Source: Thermoproteus uzoniensis 768-20 (GTDB lineage Archaea > Thermoproteota > Thermoprotei > Thermoproteales > Thermoproteaceae). Taken from it: a stretch of DNA of 64,000 bases. Made by a program: the position numbers and the translations under genes. The notes beneath the pieces are model-generated. The model was not told where the DNA came from. It searched no databases and was given only the letters and a program-made list of their open reading frames with translations. The stretch lies in contig NC_015315.1 of the NCBI RefSeq assembly GCF_000193375.1, forward strand, positions 186,001 to 250,000, in the 5' to 3' direction. This document shows positions 1 to 8,381 of this stretch, piece by piece; position 1 is the first letter of the stretch; each line of letters begins with the position of its first letter.

Positions 1-858
1 AAGGCCGGCGCCGGCTCTCTGGTGCTGGCGGCGACGGCGGACGAGGAGGTCGGCGGCCACGCCGGCGTCGAGGCCTTGGTCAAGGACGGCGTGTTGTCGG
101 GCGACGCCGCGATAGTCGCAGAGCCCTCGGGCCCGGACAAGTACTGCATAGGCGAGAAGGGCCTTAGCCAAGTCAAGCTGGTGGCTAGAGGCAAGCCGGC
201 CCACGGCAGCCTCCCCCTGTTGGGCGAAAACGCCATAGTGAAGCTGATTAAGGCCGTCGAGGAGGCCTCGAAGATAGTCGACGAGATAAATAGGGGCATC
301 GCCCTGCCCCGCGATCTGGCCGAGGCAGTGGAGAATTCGGCGAGGCTGTATCTTGAGAGCGCCTTGAGGAGCGGCTTGAGGCTCAGCGAGGAGGACTTCA
401 GAAAAGTCATCGGCTCTGTGTCGTTCAACCCAGGCGTGATAAGGGGCGGCTCCAAGATAAACATGGTGCCCGACTACGCCGAGCTGGAGCTCGACATGAG
501 GGTCCCGCCCGGCGTATCGCCGAAAGACGTCGTGGAGCGGCTGAGGAAAGGCTTGGCGGGCCTCGCCGAGGTCGAGGCCATAGACACCAGCGAGCCCAAC
601 TATACGCCCTCCGGCGAGAGGATAGTCGGGCTCGTGCGCGAGGGGATCGCGGCCCAGGGGATGCGGCCGAAGCCGATAATAATGACAGGCGCGACCGACG
701 GCAGATACCTCAGAATGAGGGGCATACCGACCGTGATATACGGCCCCGGCGAGCTGACGCTGGCACACACTTACGACGAATATGTCTCTGTAGAGGATCT
801 AGTACTTACATATAACACAATAATATATACTATTAAGAAATATTTTAATATATCTTAA
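1..858 (+). CDS. M20-family metallopeptidase/deacylase (5' end outside window)
   Basis: The C-terminal ~285 residues of an M20 (ArgE/DapE/LysK/CPG2-like) zinc amidohydrolase; the reading frame is already open at base 1, so the true start lies upstream. TADEEVGG near the visible start is the family's metal/catalytic Glu-Glu motif. KPAHGS matches the dimerisation-domain histidine region, GATDGRY the second metal site, and the late AHTYDEY supplies the last metal-ligand histidine. The substrate cannot be read from sequence: amino-acid deacylation, dipeptide cleavage or LysK-type release of lysine are all possible. The last ~75 bases switch abruptly to AT-rich codons. Stop TAA at 856-858. The family call is secure; the specificity is not. 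Confidence 0.9.
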   Translation, partial: KAGAGSLVLAATADEEVGGHAGVEALVKDGVLSGDAAIVAEPSGPDKYCIGEKGLSQVKLVARGKPAHGSLPLLGENAIVKLIKAVEEASKIVDEINRGIALPRDLAEAVENSARLYLESALRSGLRLSEEDFRKVIGSVSFNPGVIRGGSKINMVPDYAELELDMRVPPGVSPKDVVERLRKGLAGLAEVEAIDTSEPNYTPSGERIVGLVREGIAAQGMRPKPIIMTGATDGRYLRMRGIPTVIYGPGELTLAHTYDEYVSVEDLVLTYNTIIYTIKKYFNIS

Positions 859-1208
859 ATTCATTTGCTTTTATTATATAAATCAATATGTTATCTAATT
901 ATTTAATTATTTGTGATATACTCATACGGCGTCCGATTTGGTGAAGGCCGGCAAACCCGGCGTGAACATATCCGCGACGGCGGCAGAACAACGAATCGGG
1001 ATAAATATATTGCTCAATATACTATATAATAATTTATATAATTACATTTATCACTTACGTAAATATATTAAATTATATTGTTACGTAAAATATACGATAG
1101 GTAAAATGTAACTGGCCGCTAATAGCTGATATATCGCTTTTTCATTAATATTTTGTTAGTATATTTTTATTCTGCCTCGTATACACGACATCAGTCTATA
1201 CCAATAGA
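859..1208. other. AT-rich intergenic gap with one GC-rich folded island
   Basis: About 350 bases without a credible gene. Most is very AT-rich, with many TATA-like runs. A compact GC-rich block at about 925-1000 stands out and is listed separately as a candidate structured RNA. The right edge holds the TATA element of the acyl-CoA synthetase at 1236. I see no tRNA T-arm or other known RNA signature here. Confidence 0.6.
925..1000. ncRNA. candidate structured RNA (GC island in AT-rich gap)
   Basis: A GC-rich block of about 75 bases sits inside an otherwise AT-rich gap, a classic sign of non-coding RNA in hyperthermophiles. Two nested helices can be drawn: CCGATT at 933-938 pairs with AATCGG at 994-999, and GCCGG at 947-951 pairs with CCGGC at 957-961 around loop CAAAC. 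The pairing leaves the strand undecided. It matches no RNA family I recognise; I see no clear C/D boxes and no RNase P core. It could also be a relic of coding sequence. Confidence 0.3.
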
Positions 1209-1217
1209 TATATAAAA
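1209..1217 (+). promoter_or_regulatory. TATA element of the acyl-CoA synthetase gene
   Basis: TATATAAAA centred about 23 bases before the ATG at 1236, the spacing expected for a leaderless archaeal transcript. There is no Shine-Dalgarno sequence between it and the ATG. Confidence 0.6.
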
Positions 1218-1235
1218 AACCTCGTATATTTAAGC

Positions 1236-3254
1236 ATGTCGACCGGCCAGGATCTCGAAGTGAAGCTCCCCTTCGATACATATGTCTCCAATGAGCGATA
1301 TAAAGCAGGCCCCGAGGCTATAAAGGCCTACTGGGAGCTCCATAGACGCACCGTCGAGGACATAGAGGGCTACTGGGCCTCCATCGCTAGGGAGCTTGAG
1401 TGGTTTAGGCCTTGGGAGAAGGTTCTTGACGCCTCTAATCCGCCGTTTTATAAGTGGTTTGTTGGGGGTGAGCTGAACCTCTCCTATCTGGCTATTGATA
1501 GGCATGTCAAGACTTGGCGTAAGAACAAGCTGGCGCTGATATGGGAAGGAGAGCCGGTAGACCAGACAGGATACCCCACAGACAGGAGAAAATTCACCTA
1601 CTACGACCTATGGAGAGAAGTAAACAGAGTGGCTTGCATGCTCCACTGCAACTTCGGGATAGGCAAGGGCGACCACGTGGCGTTGTATATGCCCATGATC
1701 CCCGAGGTGTTGATAGCTATACTCGCGATATGGCGCATCGGCGCGGTCCACACCACGATATTCTCCGGCTTCTCGGCAGACGCGTTGGCGGATAGGCTTG
1801 CGGACTTCAAGCCCAGGATGATCATAACGACGGACGGCTTCTGGAGGAGGGGGAAGGTAGTGAGGCTTAAGGATATCGTGGACAAGGCTCTGGAGAAGGC
1901 GCCTGGGGCCGAGGCCGTCCTGGTTGTGAGGAGGCTCGGCCTCAACGACGTGCCCATGACGGAGGGCAGAGACTGGTTCTGGGAGGACTCTCTGAGGGGC
2001 GTGAAGCAGAACGCCTACGTAGAGCCGTTGCCCGTAAAGAGCGAGGACCCCTCCCACATACTCTACACGTCGGGCACTACAGGGAAGCCCAAGGGCATAG
2101 TCCACGACACGGGCGGCTTCGCCGTGTCCATATACGCAGACATGAAGCAGATATTCGCGGTGAGGGACGACGAGGTCTACTGGTGCACCGGCGACATAGG
2201 ATGGGGCACCGGCGCCTGGTACGTGGCCTTCGGCCCGTTCTTGATGGGGCTCACCCAGGTGATGTACGAGGGCGCTCCCGACTTCCCGCAGCCCGACCGC
2301 TGGTGGTCGATAATTGAGAGGTACGGCGTCAACGTGTTCTTCACCTCGCCGACGGCTATACGTATGTTCATGCGCTACGGAGAGGAGTGGCCCAGGAAGC
2401 ACGACCTGTCAACTCTCAGGGCCATATTTACCGTGGGCGAGCCCCAGAACCCCGAGGCCTTCTGGTGGATGTACAGAGTCTTGGGCAACGAGAAGATATT
2501 CGTGGGCTCCACGTGGGGCATGACGGAGACCGCGGCAGTGCCGTTGGACATAGCTCCCGGCTTCTATCTGCTCCCAATGAAGCCCGGCACGAACGGCCCG
2601 CCGAGGCCCGGCTACGACATAGACGTCGTCGACGACAAGGGCAACCCGTTGCCGCCGGGGGTCAGAGGCTACCTCGTAATAAGGAAGCCGTGGCCTGGGA
2701 TACTCCACGGGATATACGGCGATCCAGAGCGCTATATTAAGACTTACTGGAGTAGGTTTCCGGGTATGTTCTATGCTGGGGATTACGCGATTAAGGATAA
2801 GGACGGCTATATCTGGGTGTTGGGGAGAGCCGACGAGGTGATTAAAGTCGCCGGACACCGCCTAGGCACCTACGAGCTAGAGTCAGCCCTCATATCCCAC
2901 CCAGCAGTAGCGGAGGCAGCAGTAATAGGCATACCAGACCCAATAAAGGGAGAAGTACCCATAGCGTTCGTGATACCTAGGGAGGGGGCCAAGGCGGACG
3001 ACGCGTTGAGGAAGGAGTTGAGAGACCACGTCAGGAAGACCATAGGCCCCATCGCCGAGCCGGCCCAGATATACTTCGTCACGAAGCTCCCCAAGACGCG
3101 CTCCGGCAAGATAATGAGGCGCGTGTTGAAGGCCATAGTTGTGGGCGGCCAGATCGGGGACTTGACCACTTTGGAGGACGAGACGTCGGTGGACGAGGTC
3201 AAGAGGGCGTTCGAGGAGATGAAAAGAGAAATAGCCGGGCAGACAACCCCTTAA
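1236..3254 (+). CDS. AMP-forming acyl-CoA synthetase, acetyl-CoA synthetase family
   Basis: A 672-residue ANL-superfamily enzyme that activates a carboxylic acid to acyl-AMP and then acyl-CoA. Length and N-terminal domain match acetyl-CoA synthetases. The P-loop YTSGTTGKPKG is at about 277-287, the hinge region GRADEVIKVAGHR near 530, and the C-terminal catalytic, acetylatable lysine in SGKIMRR. The segment equivalent to TWWQTE of acetate-specific enzymes reads TWGMTE, so the acyl-pocket Trp is Gly (about residue 428). This predicts a roomier pocket, for example propionate, butyrate or 4-hydroxybutyrate. The start is fixed by a TATA box 23 bases upstream. The stop overlaps the next ATG by one base, so it is co-transcribed with the thioesterase. 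Confidence 0.93.
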   Translation: MSTGQDLEVKLPFDTYVSNERYKAGPEAIKAYWELHRRTVEDIEGYWASIARELEWFRPWEKVLDASNPPFYKWFVGGELNLSYLAIDRHVKTWRKNKLALIWEGEPVDQTGYPTDRRKFTYYDLWREVNRVACMLHCNFGIGKGDHVALYMPMIPEVLIAILAIWRIGAVHTTIFSGFSADALADRLADFKPRMIITTDGFWRRGKVVRLKDIVDKALEKAPGAEAVLVVRRLGLNDVPMTEGRDWFWEDSLRGVKQNAYVEPLPVKSEDPSHILYTSGTTGKPKGIVHDTGGFAVSIYADMKQIFAVRDDEVYWCTGDIGWGTGAWYVAFGPFLMGLTQVMYEGAPDFPQPDRWWSIIERYGVNVFFTSPTAIRMFMRYGEEWPRKHDLSTLRAIFTVGEPQNPEAFWWMYRVLGNEKIFVGSTWGMTETAAVPLDIAPGFYLLPMKPGTNGPPRPGYDIDVVDDKGNPLPPGVRGYLVIRKPWPGILHGIYGDPERYIKTYWSRFPGMFYAGDYAIKDKDGYIWVLGRADEVIKVAGHRLGTYELESALISHPAVAEAAVIGIPDPIKGEVPIAFVIPREGAKADDALRKELRDHVRKTIGPIAEPAQIYFVTKLPKTRSGKIMRRVLKAIVVGGQIGDLTTLEDETSVDEVKRAFEEMKREIAGQTTP

Positions 3255-3649
3255 TGCCTTTCGAGGCCAAGTTCCACATCTACTGGTCCCAAACCGACGC
3301 GGCCGGGATCGTCCATTTTTCCGAGTTCTTCTCTCTGGTGGAGCACGCCGAGGAGGAGCTCTACAGATCTAAGGGAGTTCTGGAGGCGCACGGGCGTATG
3401 CCCAGAGTCGAGGCGTACGCCGTTTTCAAGTCGCCGCTTAGGCGCGGCGACGTCGCGCGCGTGGTGTTGAGGCCCCTGGAGCTCAAAGAGAAGGCCGTCA
3501 AGTACGGGTTCGAGATATACAACGAGACGACCGGTCTGCTGTCGGCCGCCGGCCATATAGTGGCCGTCTGCGTCGAGAACGACGGAGGCAAGCTGAGATC
3601 CACTAGATGTCCGCCGGAGCTGATAGAGGCGTGGCGAAGCGTTGAGTAG
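3254..3649 (+). CDS. 4HBT-type hot-dog acyl-CoA thioesterase
   Basis: A 131-residue single hot-dog protein of the 4-hydroxybenzoyl-CoA thioesterase/YbgC group, which hydrolyses acyl-CoA esters. The N-terminal segment DAAGIVHFSEFF is the family signature: the Asp is the usual catalytic residue, followed by the helix with conserved Glu residues (HAEEE). Length is typical. Its ATG shares one base with the upstream synthetase stop (TAATG), so a ligase and a thioesterase for acyl-CoA are translationally coupled. The substrate is unknown; a role in resetting CoA pools or in proofreading is inference. Confidence 0.85.
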   Translation: MPFEAKFHIYWSQTDAAGIVHFSEFFSLVEHAEEELYRSKGVLEAHGRMPRVEAYAVFKSPLRRGDVARVVLRPLELKEKAVKYGFEIYNETTGLLSAAGHIVAVCVENDGGKLRSTRCPPELIEAWRSVE

Positions 3650-3676
3650 GCGGGCCTGCGTCCGAGCAAGTCAAGG

Positions 3677-3683
3677 TTTATAT
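3677..3683 (+). promoter_or_regulatory. TATA element deciding the start of the PaREP1-like gene
   Basis: TTTATAT lies 22-28 bases before an in-frame GTG at 3705. A longer frame that would start at 3642, inside the thioesterase gene, is therefore unlikely to be used. Confidence 0.5.
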
Positions 3684-3704
3684 CGACGGCAACATACAGC
3701 TTTT

Positions 3705-4181
3705 GTGGAGGGCTACCTCGACTTTAAAAGCAAGCCTAGGGAATACGTTGAGGCGAGAATAGAGGAGGCCAGGGCCGAGGCGAGGCTGGCGGAGGAGATG
3801 TTGAGGCGGGAGCTCTACCAGAACGCGGCGAACAAGGCGTTTATGGCCCTCAAGGCGCTGGTCAGCGCTTTGGTCGTGTCGAGGCTCGACGCCTTGGCTA
3901 AAGACGGGAAGAGGCGGGAGTGGTACGAGAGGGTCGGGTACGCCGCGCCTACTACGGGTCTGGTCAAGATCGCCAAGGACCTCGAGGCCCTAGGCATTAA
4001 GGGAATCGAGCCGGCCGTCAAGACAGCGTTGATGCTACATAGGTTCGCCTACAACGGCTTCGATCCCAACTTCGTCGACTACTCCGACGTCGACGAGGTG
4101 GTCTCCGACATCAGGCAGGTTCTCGACTTCGTCGAGAGGGCCGTCCAGCAGATCGCGGGGCCCGACGGCGGGGGACGTTAA
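3705..4181 (+). CDS. PaREP1/HEPN-like helical protein
   Basis: About 158 residues, almost all helical. The pattern is an N-terminal Arg/Glu-rich helix (YVEARIEEARAEARLAEEM), then a helix rich in small residues (ANKAFMALKALVSALVV), as in PaREP1 proteins, a paralogous family expanded in Pyrobaculum and relatives and related to HEPN four-helix proteins. No HEPN RNase RxxxxH motif is evident, so nuclease activity is not supported. GTG at 3705 is chosen because a TATA box lies about 25 bases upstream; the in-frame codon at 3642 would overlap the thioesterase. Function unknown. Confidence 0.7.
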   Translation: MEGYLDFKSKPREYVEARIEEARAEARLAEEMLRRELYQNAANKAFMALKALVSALVVSRLDALAKDGKRREWYERVGYAAPTTGLVKIAKDLEALGIKGIEPAVKTALMLHRFAYNGFDPNFVDYSDVDEVVSDIRQVLDFVERAVQQIAGPDGGGR

Positions 4182-4202
4182 AGAGGGCGGCAATATTCCG
4201 GC

Positions 4203-5096
4203 ATGGCCAAGTACAGAGCTGTCGAGCTGGCCGTGCTCTACCCGGGCCCCCTAGCCGGGAGGCTGTTGGCCGAGTGGGGGTTCGACGTTGTGAAGGTGGA
4301 GCCGCCGGGCGGCGACCCCATGAGGGCCTACAGCCCGACGCTTTACCGACTGCTCAACGAGGGCAAGGAGGTCGTCGTCCTCGACCTAAAGACGGAGGAG
4401 GGCAGGCGGGGCTTGTACGACCTCGTGAAGGGGGCCGACGCCGTTCTGACGAGCTTCAGGCCGGCGGCCGCCGAGAGGCTCGGCGCGTCCTACGAACAGC
4501 TCAGCAAGGTGAACCCCTCGATAACCTACGTGGCGGTGACCGGCTACGAGTCGTCCAACGCGCCGGGCCACGACATAAACTTCGCGGCGGTTGCGGGACA
4601 TTTAAGGGACGCGCCGCCGATCCCGCAAGGCGTCGACGTGGCGACGGGCCTCATGGCCGCGTTCGCGGCCGCCGCCTCGATAGCCGCAGGTCGGCCTGGC
4701 TACTTTGAGATCTCGATGGAGCGCGTGGCCTATCTCCTGAACCTCCTCAACTTCGCCCAGATTGCCGACGGCAAGGCGCCGCAACTCACCGGCGGATATC
4801 CACACTACAACGTCTACAGCTGCGCGGGCGGCCGGGTGGCGCTGGGCGCTGTTGAGCCCAAGTTCTGGGAGCGGTTCTGCGACCTCCTGGGGAGGCCCGA
4901 CCTCAAGGCCAGGATGCTCGACCCGGCGGCCGTTGCCGAGGTGGAGGGCGAAACCTCGCGCAGGTCCTGCGCCGAGCTGTTGAGGCGGGCGGAGGAGCTG
5001 GACGTGCCCCTATCCCTCGTGAGGCCGTTGGAGGACGCTCTTAGGTCGGTGGACTTGGGGAGGCTCCTATCGAGAAGTAGCTGGGCTAAGCGGTGA
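4203..5096 (+). CDS. Family III (CaiB/BaiF) CoA-transferase, short form
   Basis: A 297-residue member of the formyl-CoA transferase/alpha-methylacyl-CoA racemase family. The N-terminal signature is clear (PGPLAGRLLAEWGFDVVKVE), followed by GDPMR, KEVVVLDLK and the GVDVATG stretch, where Asp145 aligns with the catalytic Asp that carries the acyl-anhydride intermediate. Family members usually have 380-400 residues. Here the middle and C-terminal domains are reduced, but the active-site Asp is kept. The product is acyl-CoA transfer or racemisation on an unknown acid. It sits among CoA ligases and thiolase-like genes, which supports a role in the same acyl-CoA pathway. Confidence 0.85.
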   Translation: MAKYRAVELAVLYPGPLAGRLLAEWGFDVVKVEPPGGDPMRAYSPTLYRLLNEGKEVVVLDLKTEEGRRGLYDLVKGADAVLTSFRPAAAERLGASYEQLSKVNPSITYVAVTGYESSNAPGHDINFAAVAGHLRDAPPIPQGVDVATGLMAAFAAAASIAAGRPGYFEISMERVAYLLNLLNFAQIADGKAPQLTGGYPHYNVYSCAGGRVALGAVEPKFWERFCDLLGRPDLKARMLDPAAVAEVEGETSRRSCAELLRRAEELDVPLSLVRPLEDALRSVDLGRLLSRSSWAKR

Positions 5097-5298
5097 AAGA
5101 CCGGCGGGCGCGGCCGCGCGTGCGCATTCGGCTAGATAAATAATTACGATTAATTCTGAATTTCTATATATAATTTTATATTAATATATATTTTTATTAT
5201 ATTTAAGTTTATTTTAGTCATATTATATGATGTTATAGTTATTATACCGACTACATACATAGCGTAAATATTTAAAAGTTTAAGTAGGAAATTAATTG
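5097..5298. other. intergenic gap: GC palindrome then AT-rich promoter region
   Basis: A perfect 12-base palindrome GCGCGGCCGCGC at 5108-5119 follows the CoA-transferase stop and could form a transcript-end hairpin. The rest is AT-rich. A TATA-like TATTTAAAAG around 5267-5276 precedes the ATG at 5299. Nothing else is recognisable. Confidence 0.45.
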
Positions 5299-7179
5299 AT
5301 GGAGGTCTGGAGACCCGAAAGAAACCACCTAGAAAATTCTAATGTTGCTAAATATATGTCTATTCACGGCTTCAAAACTCTCGAAGAGTTCATTGCCTAT
5401 ACCTACGAGAAACCCGACGAGTTTTGGGCTTCCTTCGACCGCGAAATACTGAGGCTTAGGTGGTACGAGGAGTACGGAAAGGTTCTGGATCTCTCGCGGG
5501 GGGTCCAGTGGCCGCGGTGGTTTGTAGGGGGGCGTATAAACATAGCCGACCAGCTAGACGACTCGGCGGATCCCTTGGTCAAATGGGAGGGGGAGGACGG
5601 CACTACGGCGATCTGGAGCTACTCGGAGGTGCTCTACAAGGCCAGGGCCGTGGCTAGCTGGCTCAAACGCAACGGCTTGGAGAAGGGGGACCGCGTCGCG
5701 GTCTTTATGCCCATGGTGCCCGAGATAGTGCCGGTCATGCTGGGCGCCATAAGGGCTGGCGGCATAATAGTGCCTCTCTTCAGCGGCTTCGGCAAGGAGG
5801 CCATCAGAGTTAGGCTAGAGGACAGCGAGGCCAAGTTCGTCTTCGCCTCGGACGTGTCGTACCGCAGAGGTAAGGAGATAGACATGCTGTCGGAGCTCAA
5901 GGCCGGCCTAACGCAAAGCGTGAGGCACGTGGTGGTGCATGAGAGGGCCGGAAGGCCGAGCGGCTACGTCCCGCTCTCAGACGTGTTCAGGACGGGCGGG
6001 GACTACGTCGAGAGGGCATCTTCGGAGGACCCCGTCATGATCATCTACACCTCGGGCACCACCGGGAAGCCCAAGGGCACCGTCCACACACACGACGGAT
6101 TCCCCATAAAGGCGGCCGCCGACGTCTATTTCCACTTCGACATAGGCAGAGGCGATACGTTGAGCTGGGTGACCGACATGGGCTGGATGATGGGGCCTTG
6201 GATGGTCTTCGCGGCGTACCTCCTCAGGGGCTCTATGGCGTTCTTCGAGGGGGCTCCCGACTACCCCAAGGACAGGCTGTGGCGCTTTGTGGAGAGGTTT
6301 AGGGTCAAGTCGTTAGGCCTCGCCGCAACTCTCACTAGGTATCTCAGAAGCATAGGCGCGTCGGCGGAGCCCGGGCAGTTAGACCGTCTTGAGGCGTTCG
6401 GCAACACAGGCGAGCCCATAGACGTCGAGAGCTGGCTCTGGCTGTACAAGATGGGCAGGGGGAGGATACCTATAATAAACTACTCGGGCGGCACGGAGAT
6501 CTCGGGAGGCATATTGGGCTGCTACGTGGTCAAGCCCATAAAGCCGAGCTCCTTCAACGGCGCCAGCATAGGCACCAAGGCCGCGGTCTTCGCCGAGGAC
6601 GGCAGGCCGGCTCCTCCGGGCGTGGAGGGAGAGCTGGTCGTCCTGTCGGTGTGGCCCGGCATGACTAGGGGCTTCTGGAGGGATCCGCAACGCTATCTGG
6701 ATACGTACTGGAGCAAGTGGCCCGGCGTGTGGGCCCACGGCGACGCCGCCATGGTCGACCAAGACGGCTACTTCTACATCTTGGGGAGGGCCGACGACAC
6801 TATAAAGGTGGCTGGGAAGCGTCTGGGCCCCGCCGAGATTGAGACCGTCCTCAACGCCCACCCCGCCGTGGCTGAGTCCGCCTGTATAGGCGTCCCCCAC
6901 GAGGTCAAGGGCGAGGTCCCCATATGTTTCGTGGTGCTGAAGCCGGGCTACGAGCCCAGCGAGGCCTTGAGGCGCGAGCTCATAAAGCTCACCGAGGAGG
7001 CTTTGGGGAAGGCCTTCGGCGCGGTGGAGGATATAAAGTTTGTCAAGATGTTGCCGAAGACGCGCAACGCCAAGATCATGAGGAGGGTCATAAGGGCCGT
7101 CTACCTAGGCCGCAACCCCGGCGATCTGTCGGCCTTGGAGAACCCCGACGCCATCGAGGAGATCAAGAGGGCGGTATAA
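5299..7179 (+). CDS. AMP-forming acyl-CoA synthetase, possible 4-hydroxybutyrate-CoA ligase
   Basis: A 626-residue ANL ligase, a distant paralogue of the gene at 1236. It has YTSGTTGKPKG (about 250-260), GRADDTIKVAGKR and the C-terminal catalytic Lys in TRNAKIMRR, where SG of the usual motif is NA. The pocket segment equivalent to TWWQTE reads YSGGTE, so the acyl-pocket Trp is Gly (about residue 397). In Metallosphaera a Trp-to-Gly change at this position gives activity on 4-hydroxybutyrate, and Thermoproteaceae use an AMP-forming 4-hydroxybutyrate-CoA ligase, so that role is a reasonable inference. Start ATG 5299 preferred over TTG 5296; a TATA-like box lies about 27 bases upstream. Confidence 0.9.
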   Translation: MEVWRPERNHLENSNVAKYMSIHGFKTLEEFIAYTYEKPDEFWASFDREILRLRWYEEYGKVLDLSRGVQWPRWFVGGRINIADQLDDSADPLVKWEGEDGTTAIWSYSEVLYKARAVASWLKRNGLEKGDRVAVFMPMVPEIVPVMLGAIRAGGIIVPLFSGFGKEAIRVRLEDSEAKFVFASDVSYRRGKEIDMLSELKAGLTQSVRHVVVHERAGRPSGYVPLSDVFRTGGDYVERASSEDPVMIIYTSGTTGKPKGTVHTHDGFPIKAAADVYFHFDIGRGDTLSWVTDMGWMMGPWMVFAAYLLRGSMAFFEGAPDYPKDRLWRFVERFRVKSLGLAATLTRYLRSIGASAEPGQLDRLEAFGNTGEPIDVESWLWLYKMGRGRIPIINYSGGTEISGGILGCYVVKPIKPSSFNGASIGTKAAVFAEDGRPAPPGVEGELVVLSVWPGMTRGFWRDPQRYLDTYWSKWPGVWAHGDAAMVDQDGYFYILGRADDTIKVAGKRLGPAEIETVLNAHPAVAESACIGVPHEVKGEVPICFVVLKPGYEPSEALRRELIKLTEEALGKAFGAVEDIKFVKMLPKTRNAKIMRRVIRAVYLGRNPGDLSALENPDAIEEIKRAV

Positions 7180-7238
7180 TCGATTTTAATTAAGTTGTAC
7201 TGCCAACTGTTAAATAATCAGCATTTCCTTTATAGTTA

Positions 7239-8381
7239 ATGAGGGTAGGGATTGCAGGTGTGGGCTGGTTCGGGTTCCAGCCCGAAGTTGTCGACTACTC
7301 GTTCCGCGAAATGATGTTCAAGGCGGCGCAGAGGGCTTACGAGGACGCCGGCGGGCTCGACCCGCGTAAAGACGTGGACGCGTTTATCTCGTGCCAAGAG
7401 GACTTCTGGGAGGGCATATCCATATCCGACGAGTTCGCGCCCGATCCTGTCGGCGGCGCGATGAAGGCGGTGTACACCGTGACTGGCGACGGGCTTCAGT
7501 GCGTGGGGCAGGCATATATGATGATCAAGTCTGGCCTTTTCGACGTCGTTGTGGTCGAGTCTCATGGAAAGCCCTCCGACGTCGTCACGCTCAACGAGGT
7601 TATGTTCACAGCCACGGATCCCATCTCCGTGCGGCCTCTGGGGCTGGAGAACGTACACGCATTGGCGGCCTTGGAGGCCAGGTCCTACATGGCTAAGTAC
7701 GGCGTCGAGGAGGGGCACCTAGAGGCTGTGGTGGAGAAGGCCCATAGGGCCGGCGCCAAAAACCCCCGCGCCGTATACGCATCGCCGGGCAGATCGAGAG
7801 CGTCTACTCCCACCGTGGTGGATCCCCTAAAAGAGGCCGACATAGCCAAGTTCGTAGACGCCGCCGTCGTCGTAGTGCTGGCCTCCGACAGAGTAGTTAG
7901 GGACTTCACCGACACACCCGTGTGGGTGGATGGGGTCTGGTGGTCTACGGAGATCTCAACTCTGGAGTACCACGACTGGGCTTTTCCGCACCACGCCAGG
8001 GAGGCAGCCGACGGCGCGTATATGCAGGCCAAAATCGCGGATCCCGCCAAGGAGGTGGGCTTCGCCGAGGTGGACAACCGATACAGCTTCAAGGAGCTCC
8101 AGCACATCGAGGCTCTTAGGCTGGCCCCTAAGGGAACCGCCAAGGATCTGTTGGTGGACGGCGCCTTCTGTCCCGGCGGGAGATTGCCCGTAAATCTCAG
8201 CGGGGGAGCTCTGGCCGAGGGCGTTCCCTTCGAGGTGCACGGACTGGCGAGGCTGAGCTACGCCGTCGCCGTCATGAGAGGCGACTTTAAGGCGGAGGTA
8301 GATAGGCGGGATGTGGCGGTGGTGCACAGCTGGAGAGGCGTCCCCACCACTACAAGTGTCGTGGCTGTGCTGAGGCTATGA
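7239..8381 (+). CDS. Thiolase-fold (SCP-x/Ltp-like) protein lacking the catalytic Cys, subunit 1
   Basis: A 380-residue protein of the acetyl-CoA acetyltransferase/lipid-transfer protein family. The N-terminal VGIAGVGWFGF and YEDAGGLDP fit the thiolase fold, and LPVNLSGGAL fits the C-terminal N-x-GG loop. The usual nucleophile motif (Cys-x-Ser-Gly) is replaced by VTGDGLQ, and the GHP histidine motif is missing, so classical thiolysis is unlikely. Related Cys-less Ltp2-type proteins act as retro-aldolases with DUF35 partners. It starts a tight operon: its stop overlaps the next ATG by four bases. A TATA-like box lies about 27 bases upstream. The exact reaction is unknown. Confidence 0.8.
   Translation: MRVGIAGVGWFGFQPEVVDYSFREMMFKAAQRAYEDAGGLDPRKDVDAFISCQEDFWEGISISDEFAPDPVGGAMKAVYTVTGDGLQCVGQAYMMIKSGLFDVVVVESHGKPSDVVTLNEVMFTATDPISVRPLGLENVHALAALEARSYMAKYGVEEGHLEAVVEKAHRAGAKNPRAVYASPGRSRASTPTVVDPLKEADIAKFVDAAVVVVLASDRVVRDFTDTPVWVDGVWWSTEISTLEYHDWAFPHHAREAADGAYMQAKIADPAKEVGFAEVDNRYSFKELQHIEALRLAPKGTAKDLLVDGAFCPGGRLPVNLSGGALAEGVPFEVHGLARLSYAVAVMRGDFKAEVDRRDVAVVHSWRGVPTTTSVVAVLRL

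Noticed and set aside
1608-2402. Leftward frame of about 264 codons inside the acyl-CoA synthetase
   Set aside because: Shadow of the synthetase; no motif and an atypical amino-acid composition.
5108-5119. 12-base GC palindrome as a transcription factor site
   Set aside because: Such palindromes are common in GC-rich DNA; the position after a stop fits a chance or 3'-end stem, with no repeat elsewhere in the window.
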